Of a stretch of 41,773 nt of DNA, positions 17,409 to 25,084 are shown piece after piece. Below the pieces are notes generated by a model. The model did not search any database. It had not been told where the DNA came from and saw nothing but the letters and a program-made list of their open reading frames with translations. Position numbers and translations under genes: made by a program. The stretch is taken from the NCBI GenBank assembly GCA_025937755.1, contig JAICQR010000007.1:1-41773 (forward strand), given 5' to 3'. Source of the stretch: Gemmatimonadales bacterium (GTDB taxonomy: Bacteria; Gemmatimonadota; Gemmatimonadetes; Gemmatimonadales; GWC2-71-9). Numbering within the stretch: the stretch's first letter is position 1; each line of letters begins with the position of its first letter.

Positions 17409-18227
17409 ATGCGGATCCTTCCTCCACTGCCGCCGCTGCTGCTGGTCCTTGTGGCTTGCGCCGTCTCGGCGGACAACCGCACGGAGATCATCCTCGCGAC
17501 GACGACCAGCGCCTACGAGACCGGACTGCTGGACACCCTCATTGACCAGTTCACCGCCTCCACCGGGATCGAGGTCAAGCCGATCGCTGTGGGATCCGGC
17601 GCGGCACTCATGATGGCCGAGCGGGGCGATGCCGACGCGACGCTGACCCACGACACGACGGGCGAGGCCCGCTATGTCGCTGCAGGGCATCTGGTGGAAG
17701 GTCGGCGCCTGATGCACAACGATTTCCTGCTGGTGGGTCCGGCTGCCGATCCCGCGGGGGCCGCAGGCATCACCGATGCAGTCGAGGCCATGCGGCGAGT
17801 GGCGGCGAGGGGTCCGTTCGTGTCGCGGGGCGATGGATCGGGCACCGAGTCGCGGGAGCTGGCCCTGTGGCAGGAAGCGGGCGTGTCAGCGGATTCAGTC
17901 CATGGACGGGTGGAAACCGGCCAGGGCATGAGCGCCACGCTGTATGTCGCGAACGACCGGCAGGCCTACACCCTGGTGGATCGTGCTACCTGGCTGACGC
18001 TTGGCAACCGGGTCGACCTGGTGCCGCTCTCGGAGGGTGATCCCCGCCTTCGCAACGACTACAGCGTGTACCTGGTCAACCCGGAACGCCACCCCGGGAC
18101 GCGCGCGGCGCCGGCCCGCAAGTTTCTCGAGTTCATGGTTTCGCGGGCAGCGCAGCGAGTGATCGCCGGGTTCGGTCGCGAGCGGCTGGGCGGCCAGCTG
18201 TTCATTCCGGACGTGCTGGATGAATGA
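17409..18227 (+). CDS. tupA: Tungstate-type ABC transporter substrate-binding protein
   Basis: About 272 aa with an N-terminal export signal and a lipobox-like LVAC (MRILPPLPPLLLVLVAC), so it is likely a lipid-anchored periplasmic binding protein. The family signature TTTSAYETGLL follows directly, and SRGDGSGTESRE corresponds to the SRGDDSGT loop; both are oxyanion-contact regions in TupA proteins. YTLVDRATWL is also typical. It should capture tungstate, but molybdate cannot be excluded. An adjacent GTG at 17406 is an alternative start. tupB overlaps its 3' end by 8 nt and tupC follows, giving a complete importer. Confidence 0.85.
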   Translation: MRILPPLPPLLLVLVACAVSADNRTEIILATTTSAYETGLLDTLIDQFTASTGIEVKPIAVGSGAALMMAERGDADATLTHDTTGEARYVAAGHLVEGRRLMHNDFLLVGPAADPAGAAGITDAVEAMRRVAARGPFVSRGDGSGTESRELALWQEAGVSADSVHGRVETGQGMSATLYVANDRQAYTLVDRATWLTLGNRVDLVPLSEGDPRLRNDYSVYLVNPERHPGTRAAPARKFLEFMVSRAAQRVIAGFGRERLGGQLFIPDVLDE

Positions 18228-18915
18228 CCTGACGACCGCGCTGGGCGAGGCGTGGCGCCTGCTGCTCAGCGGTGACGCCGAGATCTGGGAGATCATCCTC
18301 CGGACCCTGGCCATCTCGCTATGCGCCACAGCCCTCGCGATGATCCTGGGCGTGCCGCTCGGCTACGGGCTCGCACGCGGAAGATTTCCCGGCCGGACGC
18401 TGGTGCTTGGGATGGTCAACACCGCGATGGGCATGCCCCCGGTGGTGGTTGGCCTGGTGGTGTGGCTCTTCTTCACCCGCAGCGGTCCCTTCGGCGGCAG
18501 CGGCCTGCTCTATACCCCGCAGGCGATGGTCCTCGCCCAGTTCCTCATTGCTACTCCGCTGGTCATCGGCTTTTCCGCCGCCAGCATTCAGTCGCTCCCT
18601 CCGGCCCTGCCCGACCTGCTGACCTCCCTCGGTGCCGGGCGATGGCGACGCCTGTGGCTGCTGAGCCGGGAAGCTCGGCTGGGTCTGCTTGCCGCGGTGA
18701 TGGCCGGGTTTGGAGCCGTGATCTCGGAAGTCGGCGCGTCGATGACCGTAGGCGGCAACCTGCGCGGGTCGACCCGCGTACTCACCACAGCCATCGTCAC
18801 GGTCACTGGACGGGGAGAGATGGCCACCGCGATCGCGTACGGCCTGATCCTGCTGGTGCTCGCATTTGCCGTCACGCTGATCCTGACCTTCGTGCAGCAG
18901 CGGCGCGACGCATGA
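18220..18915 (+). CDS. tupB: Tungstate-type ABC transporter permease
   Basis: A 231-aa inner-membrane permease with about five helices and the binding-protein-dependent transport signature. The EAA-like loop, which contacts the ATPase, is SLGAGRWRRLWLLSREARLGL; PLGYGLARGRFPGR and PPVVVGLVVWLFFTRSGPFG are conserved in TupB/WtpB-type permeases. It overlaps tupA by 8 nt and tupC by 4 nt (ATGA), so expression is tightly coupled. The metal specificity is taken from tupA. Confidence 0.88.
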   Translation: MNDLTTALGEAWRLLLSGDAEIWEIILRTLAISLCATALAMILGVPLGYGLARGRFPGRTLVLGMVNTAMGMPPVVVGLVVWLFFTRSGPFGGSGLLYTPQAMVLAQFLIATPLVIGFSAASIQSLPPALPDLLTSLGAGRWRRLWLLSREARLGLLAAVMAGFGAVISEVGASMTVGGNLRGSTRVLTTAIVTVTGRGEMATAIAYGLILLVLAFAVTLILTFVQQRRDA

Positions 18916-19862
18916 GCGACGTCGGGCTGCACCAGGTGAGCTTCCAGCGAGACGGACGGACCGTCCTCGACGTCGAGAGTCTTCGCTTCCCCTCCCGCAG
19001 TATGACGGCGGTGCTGGGGCCCAACGGTGCCGGCAAGACCACCCTGCTGCGGCTGGTTGCCGGGCTCGAGCGCCCGGCCGCCGGTCATATCACGATCGGT
19101 GGCGAGCGGCTCAGCCGCGACGGCGCACCCCGCACCGCGCTGGCACTGTCGGACGCAGTGTTCGTTCGGGGAACCGTGCGGCGTAACCTGGATCTGGGAC
19201 TGGCGCTTCGCGATGTGCCAATGGCCGAACGCGAGATTCGGGTGCGCGATGCGGCCGACGAGTGCGGCATCACCGACCTGCTGGACCGGCCTGCGCGACA
19301 GCTATCGTCGGGCGAGGCGCAGCGGGTAAACCTCGCCCGCGCGCTTTGCTTGCGAGCCGAGGTGATCCTGCTGGACGAGCCGCTGGCCGCGGTAGACCGG
19401 CTGACGCGCCGGGCGCTGCTCGACGACCTGCCCCGGCTCCTCCGCGCTGCCGGTGCGACGGTGATTCTGGTGACCCACGATCGGGAAGAGGCATTCCGGC
19501 TGGGCGAGCGGATCGTGGTGATGGTGGGTGGTCAGGTGCGCGCCGAAGGCGCGCGCCGGGACCTGCTGATGGCGCCGCCCGATGCCGACACCGCCGGGTT
19601 GCTGGGATTTCTGCTGCTGGAAGATGCCGACGGGCCGGTGGCGGTGGCTCCCGGAGAACTGCGCGCCGGCCCCGGCGCCGGCGGGCCCCAGGTTGGCTTC
19701 ACCCTGCAGGTGGCGGATGTCCTCGACCTCGGTCGCCAGCGACTGGTGACCGGCACCATCGGCGGCCGGCCAGTGGAGCTGACGCTGCCGGAGAAGGCGC
19801 CGTCGCCCGAGAAGGGCGCGATGTTTCCGGTGCATGCCAGGTCGGTGGTGCGGCTGCGGTAG
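18912..19862 (+). CDS. tupC: Tungstate-type ABC transporter ATP-binding protein
   Basis: The start is ATG 18912, overlapping the tupB stop; the track's 18321 start is an artefact. The 316 aa contain Walker A GPNGAGKTT, signature LSSGEAQR, Walker B VILLDEP, D-loop and switch His in VTHDREE. After the ATPase (about 1-225) an extra C-terminal ~85 residues form a small beta domain (VALAPGEL-like, then LQVADVLDLGRQRLV). This resembles a TOBE/regulatory domain, as in molybdate-type ATPases, and could bind the oxyanion. It powers import through TupB. Confidence 0.9.
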   Translation: MSDVGLHQVSFQRDGRTVLDVESLRFPSRSMTAVLGPNGAGKTTLLRLVAGLERPAAGHITIGGERLSRDGAPRTALALSDAVFVRGTVRRNLDLGLALRDVPMAEREIRVRDAADECGITDLLDRPARQLSSGEAQRVNLARALCLRAEVILLDEPLAAVDRLTRRALLDDLPRLLRAAGATVILVTHDREEAFRLGERIVVMVGGQVRAEGARRDLLMAPPDADTAGLLGFLLLEDADGPVAVAPGELRAGPGAGGPQVGFTLQVADVLDLGRQRLVTGTIGGRPVELTLPEKAPSPEKGAMFPVHARSVVRLR

Positions 19863-19894
19863 GGCGGAAAGGCGGTCGGGCGGTCAGGCGCTGA
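19863..19894. repeat. Octamer tandem repeat GGCGGTNN (4 units) after tupC
   Basis: Units GGCGGAAA, GGCGGTCG, GGCGGTCA and GGCGCTGA begin immediately after the tupC stop codon. It is the same repeat type and gene-end position as at 16502. Confidence 0.7.
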
Positions 19895-19940
19895 GCGCAG
19901 CGCGAGGGCCGCGGCGTGGCACGACATTGTTGACACTTAC

Positions 19941-19969
19941 TTGCCGCTGCCCCGTCTCGCCTCTAGACT
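19941..19969 (+). promoter_or_regulatory. Candidate promoter for tRNA-Ser(UGA)
   Basis: TTGCCG and TAGACT are separated by 17 nt (4 of 6 matches each to the sigma-70 boxes) and would start transcription a few bases before the tRNA. A perfect TTGACA lies just upstream at 19930-19935 but has no -10 at a suitable distance. Confidence 0.35.
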
Positions 19970-19977
19970 CCGCCCGA

Positions 19978-20064
19978 GGCGTGGTGGCCGAGTGGTTTAA
20001 GGCAGCGGTCTTGAAAACCGCCGAACGGGTAACCGTTCCGTGAGTTCGAATCTCACCCACGCCG
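19978..20064 (+). tRNA. tRNA-Ser (anticodon TGA)
   Basis: An 87-nt class II tRNA. The acceptor stem is GGCGTGG/CCACGCC with discriminator G. The D arm is GCCGAGTGGTTTAAGGC. The anticodon stem is GCGGT/ACCGC around the loop CTTGAAA, so the anticodon is TGA (reads UCA). There is a long variable arm and T arm GTGAG-TTCGAAT-CTCAC. CCA is not encoded. It is not tRNA-Sec, which would have a TCA anticodon and a longer acceptor. Confidence 0.96.
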
Positions 20065-20103
20065 CTGGTACGATCCTCCTTCACCTCAACCGACGAGGCT
20101 CGC

Positions 20104-21204
20104 ATGACACGGAAGGTCACCGTGCTTGCCGCGCTCTGCATGCTCGCCGGCTGCACGCCCGCCGCCGAACGGTCGACTGGCGCTGATTCGACCGCTCAGC
20201 CCAACGTTGCCGCACCCCGCGCCGACTCTGCTCGGCGCGCTGGCGCACCACCCGACACCACTCCCCCCGCTGACATCTCCCACGGCGAGGCGCCCGTGGG
20301 CGCGCCGGGCGCGTCGCCTGCGCCGGTGTCGGCTCGGCTGGCTCCTCGCGAGCCGGGTCGCCTGCACCACGTTCGGATGGAGATGCGCCACGCCACGGTG
20401 GAGATCGCGTCCGGCGTGAAATACGCGGCGTGGACCTTCGACGGCAAGGTGCCTGGTCCGGTACTGAGGGTCCGCCAGGGAGACACCGTTGCCTTTACCC
20501 TCGTCAACAAGGCGGACATCCCCCACAGCATGGATTTCCACGCCGCCGAGATCGCACCGGACAAGTACTACCGGAACCTGATGCCGGGTGACTCGATCCA
20601 GTACCGCTTCGTCGCGCGGGTGCCAGGGGCGTTCCTGTATCACTGCGGAACTGCACCAGTCGCCATGCACATCGCCAATGGCATGTACGGCGCGCTGATC
20701 GTGGACCCGCCGACGCCGCTGCCCCGGGCCGAGGAGCTGGTCTTCGTCCAGAGCGAGTTCTACCTGACCCGCAATCGGAACACCGAGGGCGCCTACATGC
20801 TCGACTGGTTCGAGATGCTGGGTCAGGCTCCAGATCACGTCGTCTTCAACGGCAGGGCCGCGCAGTACTCCACCCACCCCATCGACGTCGAGCCCAACAA
20901 GCTGCTCCGGCTCTACGTGGTCAACGCCGGTCCCAACCGGACCTCGGCGTTCCATGTGGTGGGTGGCATCTTCGAGCGGGTGTTCCTCGACGGTTCGATG
21001 GCCAACCCGCTTCGCGGAGTGCAGACGGTGGGAGTGCCAATGGGTGGAGGTTCCATTTTCGAGATCCGCCTCAGGGAGGCCGGGGAGTATCCCTTTGTCT
21101 CGCACGCCTTCGCCGACGCCACCAAGGGCGCTGTGGGTGTCCTGCGCGCGGTGGATCCGAATGCCCCTGCCACAGCCCGTACCGGCCCGCCGATGCAGCA
21201 CTGA
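20104..21204 (+). CDS. NirK-like two-domain cupredoxin (multicopper oxidase) lipoprotein
   Basis: A 366-aa predicted lipoprotein (LCMLAGC lipobox) with a ~60-residue Ala/Pro/Asp-rich linker, then two cupredoxin domains (about 85-205 and 210-350). Copper ligands can be aligned to copper nitrite reductase. Type 1: H141, C181, H189, M194 (from IPHSMDFH and YHCGTAPVAMHIANGM). Type 2: H146, H180 and H334 (VSHAF). The catalytic-type Asp is present (D144), but the second catalytic His of NirK is replaced by Ile289 in HVVGGI. The fold and copper binding are well supported; nitrite reduction is doubtful. It lies between two tRNA-Ser genes with no nir partners. Confidence 0.85.
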   Translation: MTRKVTVLAALCMLAGCTPAAERSTGADSTAQPNVAAPRADSARRAGAPPDTTPPADISHGEAPVGAPGASPAPVSARLAPREPGRLHHVRMEMRHATVEIASGVKYAAWTFDGKVPGPVLRVRQGDTVAFTLVNKADIPHSMDFHAAEIAPDKYYRNLMPGDSIQYRFVARVPGAFLYHCGTAPVAMHIANGMYGALIVDPPTPLPRAEELVFVQSEFYLTRNRNTEGAYMLDWFEMLGQAPDHVVFNGRAAQYSTHPIDVEPNKLLRLYVVNAGPNRTSAFHVVGGIFERVFLDGSMANPLRGVQTVGVPMGGGSIFEIRLREAGEYPFVSHAFADATKGAVGVLRAVDPNAPATARTGPPMQH

Positions 21205-21249
21205 GGCACCCTTGCGTCCCCCTGTCTGCCCGGCGAACTTGAGGCCCCG

Positions 21250-21340
21250 GGAGTCGTGGCCGAGAGGCTGAAGGCGGCGGTTTGCTAAACCGTTATAGGG
21301 CCTAAAAGCCCTATCGAGGGTTCGAATCCCTCCGACTCCG
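21250..21340 (+). tRNA. tRNA-Ser (anticodon GCT)
   Basis: A 91-nt class II tRNA with acceptor stem GGAGTCG/CGACTCC, discriminator G, and an anticodon stem CGGT/ACCG around TTGCTAA, so the anticodon is GCT (reads AGC/AGU). It has a long variable arm with a perfect TAGGGC/GCCCTA stem and T loop TTCGAAT. CCA is not encoded. It directly precedes a heptamer repeat and gltX. Confidence 0.96.
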
Positions 21341-21343
21341 CTG

Positions 21344-21364
21344 TTCCCACTTCCCACTCCCCAC
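21344..21364. repeat. TTCCCAC heptamer tandem repeat (3 units)
   Basis: TTCCCAC, TTCCCAC and TCCCCAC fill the gap between the tRNA-Ser(GCT) 3' end (3 nt away) and the gltX start codon (3 nt away). The repeat occupies the place where a ribosome site would be expected, so gltX has no normal Shine-Dalgarno. Confidence 0.75.
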
Positions 21365-21367
21365 TCC

Positions 21368-22798
21368 ATGCCCCGCGTCCGCTTCGCCCCATCCCCTACC
21401 GGCTACCTCCATGTCGGTGGCGCCCGCACCGCTCTCTTCAACTGGCTCTACGCCAGGAAGACCGGCGGCACCATGGTGCTGCGTATCGAGGATACCGACC
21501 GGGAGCGGAGCACCGACGCTCATACCCAGGTCATCCTCGAGGGGCTCACCTGGCTGGGCATCACTTGGGACGAGGGGCCGCTGTTCCAGGGCGCCAACCT
21601 CGAGCAGCACCAGGCGGATGTCCGCGCGCTGCTCAACGCCGGGAAGGCCTATCACTGCTTCTGTACCCGCGAGGAACTCGAGGCGCAGCGGGCCACAGCG
21701 GCCGCGCAGAAAACCGGCTTCCGTTACAACGGCCGGTGCCGGTCGGTCACGCCGGACGAAGCCGCGCAGCGGCTGGCCGCCGGTGAGGAAGCCACCGTCC
21801 GGATTCGCATGCCTGACGAGGAACTTGCGTGGGACGACGCGGTGCACGGCCGGATCAGTTTTCAGGGTCACGACCTCGACGACTTCGTGGTCCTGCGAAG
21901 CGACGGCACGCCCATCTACAACCTCGCGGTGGTATCCGACGACATCGCCATGCAGATCACTCATGTGATCCGGGGTGACGATCACGTCTCCAACACGCCG
22001 AAACAGATCGCGATCTACCGTGCACTGGGCGCGCCGGAGCCGGTATTCGCCCACGTCCCCATGATCCTGGGAAGCGACGGGAAGAAGCTCTCCAAGCGCC
22101 ACGGTGCAACTGCTGTCGGCGACTACCAGGACCAGGGCATCTTCCCCGCCGCCATGCGCAACTTCCTGGCGCTGCTGGGCTGGTCACCGGGCGGCGACCG
22201 CGAGATCCTGCCGGAAGCAGAAATGATCGAGCTGTTTTCGCTTGAGGGGATCCAGAGCAAGCCGGCGGTGTTCGACACCGCCAAGCTGGAATGGATGAAC
22301 GGGCAGTACCTGTCGGCAACACCCGCCGCCGAGCTGCTTCCTGCGGTGACACGCCAATTGGGTCTTCTTGGCGTCGACTCGGGAAGCCGACCGCTGGAGC
22401 CGCTGATCGACGGAGTGAAAGCTCGCTCCCGGACCATCCTGCAGCTGGCAGAGCAGGTGGCAGTGCGCCTTGCCGGGCCCAGGGGCGAGCCCGACGCCCG
22501 CGGGATCGCGCTGCGCAAGAAGCTGGGTTCCGCGTTCGCCGAGCACCTGCGGCGCGCTGTCGCCGTGCTTGAATCGCTCCCGGACGATCAGTGGAGAGCT
22601 GAACCCATCCTGGCGGCGCTGACCGCGAGCGCCGAATCCGCGGGAGCGAAGCTGGGCGACGCGCTTCAGCCCATCCGTGTGGTGCTCACGGGCAGTACGG
22701 TCTCGGAGCCAGTCAACGAGTTGCTGGTGCTGGTGGGACGGGAGGCCGCGCTGGAGCGGCTCGGACGAGGCGCCGCCGAGATGGAGAGCGTGGGTTGA
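21368..22798 (+). CDS. gltX: Glutamyl-tRNA synthetase
   Basis: A 476-aa class I synthetase. It begins directly with the Rossmann core RVRFAPSPTGYLHVGGARTA (HIGH equivalent HVGG) and continues IEDTDRERS. The KMSKS equivalent KLSKR (about 240) is in GSDGKKLSKRHGAT, and an alpha-helical anticodon-binding domain (about 330-470) follows. It glutamylates tRNA-Glu in the cytoplasm. Whether it is discriminating cannot be told. ATG 21368 fits the family start exactly, but a C-rich heptamer repeat replaces the ribosome site. Its stop overlaps the next ATG (TGATG). Confidence 0.97.
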   Translation: MPRVRFAPSPTGYLHVGGARTALFNWLYARKTGGTMVLRIEDTDRERSTDAHTQVILEGLTWLGITWDEGPLFQGANLEQHQADVRALLNAGKAYHCFCTREELEAQRATAAAQKTGFRYNGRCRSVTPDEAAQRLAAGEEATVRIRMPDEELAWDDAVHGRISFQGHDLDDFVVLRSDGTPIYNLAVVSDDIAMQITHVIRGDDHVSNTPKQIAIYRALGAPEPVFAHVPMILGSDGKKLSKRHGATAVGDYQDQGIFPAAMRNFLALLGWSPGGDREILPEAEMIELFSLEGIQSKPAVFDTAKLEWMNGQYLSATPAAELLPAVTRQLGLLGVDSGSRPLEPLIDGVKARSRTILQLAEQVAVRLAGPRGEPDARGIALRKKLGSAFAEHLRRAVAVLESLPDDQWRAEPILAALTASAESAGAKLGDALQPIRVVLTGSTVSEPVNELLVLVGREAALERLGRGAAEMESVG

Positions 22799-23997
22799 TG
22801 CGCCGCTCGGCGCTTCCACTCCTCTCCCTCTGGCTGGTTACCGCCTGTGCCGGTGGAGCGCTTCCTCCGGCGACGCCGGCACCCGGCCCCGTGCCGGCGC
22901 CTCCGCTCCCGGAGGCGCCGCCGGTGGTGGTCGAGACACCCGAAGCACTGCCGGAGCCGGCACCACCTGCCCCGGCTCCGAAGGTCGCGAGCATCACGCT
23001 CGCCTTTACCGGCGATATCAACCTCGGCACTGCGACGCTGCCTGGCGGCATTCCGCCGGATAGTGGCCGCGGGGTCCTCCGCGCGGCGGCGCGGTACCTC
23101 ACCGGTGACCTCGTGGTTGGCAACCTCGAAGGTGTATTCGCCGACACCGGCATTTCGGAGAAATGCATCCGGCGACGCGGCAACAAGATCGAGGAACGCC
23201 CCAATTGCTACGCTTTTCGCACCCCGACCTGGCTCGCGCCCCGGCTGGTTGATGCCGGCTTCACCCATCTCAACCTCGCCAACAACCACTCCGGTGACCT
23301 CGGCACCGCCGGTCGCGCAACCACGCTCGAAACGGTGCGCACGCTGGGTCTGGTGCCGTATGGGCTGACCGGCAGTATCGCACTCGACACCCTCACCCGC
23401 GGTGATAGCATCAGCACCGTGGCGCTGATCGGTTTCGCAACCTATCCCTTTGCGTACAACCTGCTCGACCTCGAGCGAAGCCGGGCGGTCGTCGATTCGG
23501 TGCGGCAGCTCGCGGACGTGGTGATCGTCACCTTTCACGGCGGCGACGAAGGCAGCGATGCGCTCCACGTGCCGGAAGGCCCCGAGTTTCTGGGGAACGA
23601 GCCGCGAGGCGAGCTCCGCCGGTGGGCGCGGGTGGTGCTCGACGCCGGCGCCGATGCCGTCATCGGTCACGGGCCTCACGTGCTGCGGGGCATCGAGTTC
23701 CATGACGGCAAGCCAATCGTCTATTCGCTCGGCAACTTTGCCACCTACCGCGGCTTCAGCGTGAGTGGCCCGCTTGGCATCACCGGGGTGCTGTCGCTGG
23801 AACTGGGCGGCGATGGCACCTTCCTCACCGGGCGCTTTGTGCCGATGCACCAGGCGCCACGCCGAGGGCCCGCACCCGATCCCGCGGCACGCGCCATCGA
23901 GTTGCTCCGGCGGCTCTCGGCCGAGGATTTTGGCCCCCGCGCGGCACGGGTGCTCGACGACGGCTCCATCCTCCCGCCTGCCTCCGCGAACGACTAA
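22798..23997 (+). CDS. CapA-family (PGA_cap) metallophosphatase-like lipoprotein
   Basis: A 399-aa predicted lipoprotein (signal ending LVTAC), followed by a ~45-residue Pro/Ala-rich linker and a CapA-type domain. Metal-site-like motifs in order are FTGDINL, VGNLEGVF, LNLANNHSGDLG, TFHGGDEG, IGHGPHVLRGIE and IVYSLGNFA. CapA proteins are calcineurin-like enzymes linked to poly-gamma-glutamate synthesis, but many members are isolated, as here, and of unknown substrate. No capB/capC is nearby. Start ATG 22798, coupled to gltX by TGATG. Confidence 0.88.
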   Translation: MRRSALPLLSLWLVTACAGGALPPATPAPGPVPAPPLPEAPPVVVETPEALPEPAPPAPAPKVASITLAFTGDINLGTATLPGGIPPDSGRGVLRAAARYLTGDLVVGNLEGVFADTGISEKCIRRRGNKIEERPNCYAFRTPTWLAPRLVDAGFTHLNLANNHSGDLGTAGRATTLETVRTLGLVPYGLTGSIALDTLTRGDSISTVALIGFATYPFAYNLLDLERSRAVVDSVRQLADVVIVTFHGGDEGSDALHVPEGPEFLGNEPRGELRRWARVVLDAGADAVIGHGPHVLRGIEFHDGKPIVYSLGNFATYRGFSVSGPLGITGVLSLELGGDGTFLTGRFVPMHQAPRRGPAPDPAARAIELLRRLSAEDFGPRAARVLDDGSILPPASAND

Positions 23998-24005
23998 GCT
24001 TCGGC

Positions 24006-24635
24006 ATGAGCGAGAATCGACCTGGAGGTCCCTCCCCCGTCGCCATCGCGGCGAGCCAGAACCCGGTGCAGCTCCGCGCGGGGCTGATCGACGACGACCG
24101 CACGCCGTCGGGCATGGTGTGCATGGCGACGTGGCGCGAGGAAAAGCTGGTGGCGCGGTGCGTCCTTCCGCCGGAGACCTGGGAGCAGATCGACGATTTC
24201 GGGTTGCTGGCCGATCCGGTGCAGGTTGTGCTGCTGGCCCGCGAGGCGCCCCCGGGGCTTCAGTGCCAGCTGTTCGCCATCGTGCCGCTGCCGGAAGACC
24301 TGGAGGAGGACGACGACGAAGAGGAGGAACTGGAGGAGGATGAGGATGAACCGTGGGCGGCGAGCGTTCCAAGCTCGGCCTACGAGAAAGTCATTGCCGA
24401 GGAAGGGGACGAGGAGGAAGACGAAGAACCACGGGTGGCGACGTTGCCGCTGGGCACCATCGTCCGGTACAGCCATGACCGGGTGCACCCGGACAGCCTG
24501 CCGCACGAGGCGGCTGATGTGCTGCGCAAGGTGATCGAGGGACAGACAGCCGAGATGGTGGACCGGGCGCTCGCCCGTCTGTTCGACGAGATGATCGAGC
24601 GGGAAAGCGAGGCCGGAGAGGGCGACGCCGTCTGA
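24006..24635 (+). CDS. Hypothetical acidic protein
   Basis: A 209-aa protein without signal peptide or membrane segment. The N-terminal half (about 20-100) has alternating hydrophobic strands (VCMATWREEKLVARCVLP, PVQVVLLAREAP). The middle (about 97-140) is a low-complexity run of Asp and Glu (DLEEDDDEEEELEED), and the C-terminal ~60 residues look helical. No family recognised. The acidic tract suggests a protein-protein or basic-partner contact, which is inference. ATG 24006 is 9 nt after the CapA gene stop. The 3' end forms a hairpin shared with the convergent gene. Confidence 0.7.
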   Translation: MSENRPGGPSPVAIAASQNPVQLRAGLIDDDRTPSGMVCMATWREEKLVARCVLPPETWEQIDDFGLLADPVQVVLLAREAPPGLQCQLFAIVPLPEDLEEDDDEEEELEEDEDEPWAASVPSSAYEKVIAEEGDEEEDEEPRVATLPLGTIVRYSHDRVHPDSLPHEAADVLRKVIEGQTAEMVDRALARLFDEMIERESEAGEGDAV

Positions 24636-24646
24636 CGCCGTCAGAC
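24630..24646. terminator. Hairpin spanning two convergent stop codons
   Basis: GTCTGAC-GCC-GTCAGAC is a perfect 7-bp inverted repeat. The plus-strand TGA (24633-24635) is in the left arm and the minus-strand stop (24641-24643) in the right arm, so both genes end inside the hairpin. It is a likely bidirectional 3'-end structure; no T run. Confidence 0.55.
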
Positions 24647-25084
24647 CATCGCGCGGCTCCTGAATCGCCAGAGCCGTTCGAGCATCCGGTCCAGAAAGCC
24701 GTGAATCACGAAAGCATTGACCGCATCTGACGTGCCCGCCGCATCGGCGCCCCACAGACCGGCCCGCTTCTGCTCAGCCTCGAAATCACCCTGGATCCAG
24801 ACCCGCTCGTCGGCGGTGTAGAGCATCGGCAACCGGGGAAAGAACTGCTGGGTCACGGCGTTGACGCCCGGGCCCCCGATGGCAATCGTGGGATGGCGCT
24901 GGAGCACATCGCTCGCGTAATACTCCTCGTCCCCGGTGATCACCGCGCGCCGTCCCCACTGGCCGTCGCCCCGCCTGGCGATCTCGGCGCCGAGCCACTC
25001 CGCGAGCGGACGCTCGCGATCCCGGGCACTCTCGGAGGACCCGGTGACCAGCACGATCGTCTCTGCGTCGTCAAGCAATCTCAT
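24641..25084 (-). CDS. Conserved-looking hypothetical protein (147 aa)
   Basis: A soluble 147-aa protein and the last gene of the 11-gene minus-strand run. It begins with a strand-loop pattern (IVLVTGSSESARDRE), followed by VITGDEEYY, IAIGGPGVNAV and RVWIQGDFEAEQKRAGLWG. The helix AVNAFVIHGFLDRMLERLW closes it. The alternating beta-strand/Gly-loop pattern suggests an alpha/beta fold, but I do not recognise a family. The ATG start overlaps the stop of the TonB-like gene (ATGA). Confidence 0.68.
   Translation of the reverse strand: MRLLDDAETIVLVTGSSESARDRERPLAEWLGAEIARRGDGQWGRRAVITGDEEYYASDVLQRHPTIAIGGPGVNAVTQQFFPRLPMLYTADERVWIQGDFEAEQKRAGLWGADAAGTSDAVNAFVIHGFLDRMLERLWRFRSRAMV

Noticed and set aside
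19978-20064. tRNA-Sec (selC) as partner of selA
   Set aside because: The anticodon loop CTTGAAA gives TGA (serine, reads UCA), and the 7-bp acceptor and overall length fit tRNA-Ser.
20104-21204. Calling the cupredoxin nirK
   Set aside because: A catalytic His of copper nitrite reductase is replaced by Ile and no nitrogen-oxide genes are adjacent.
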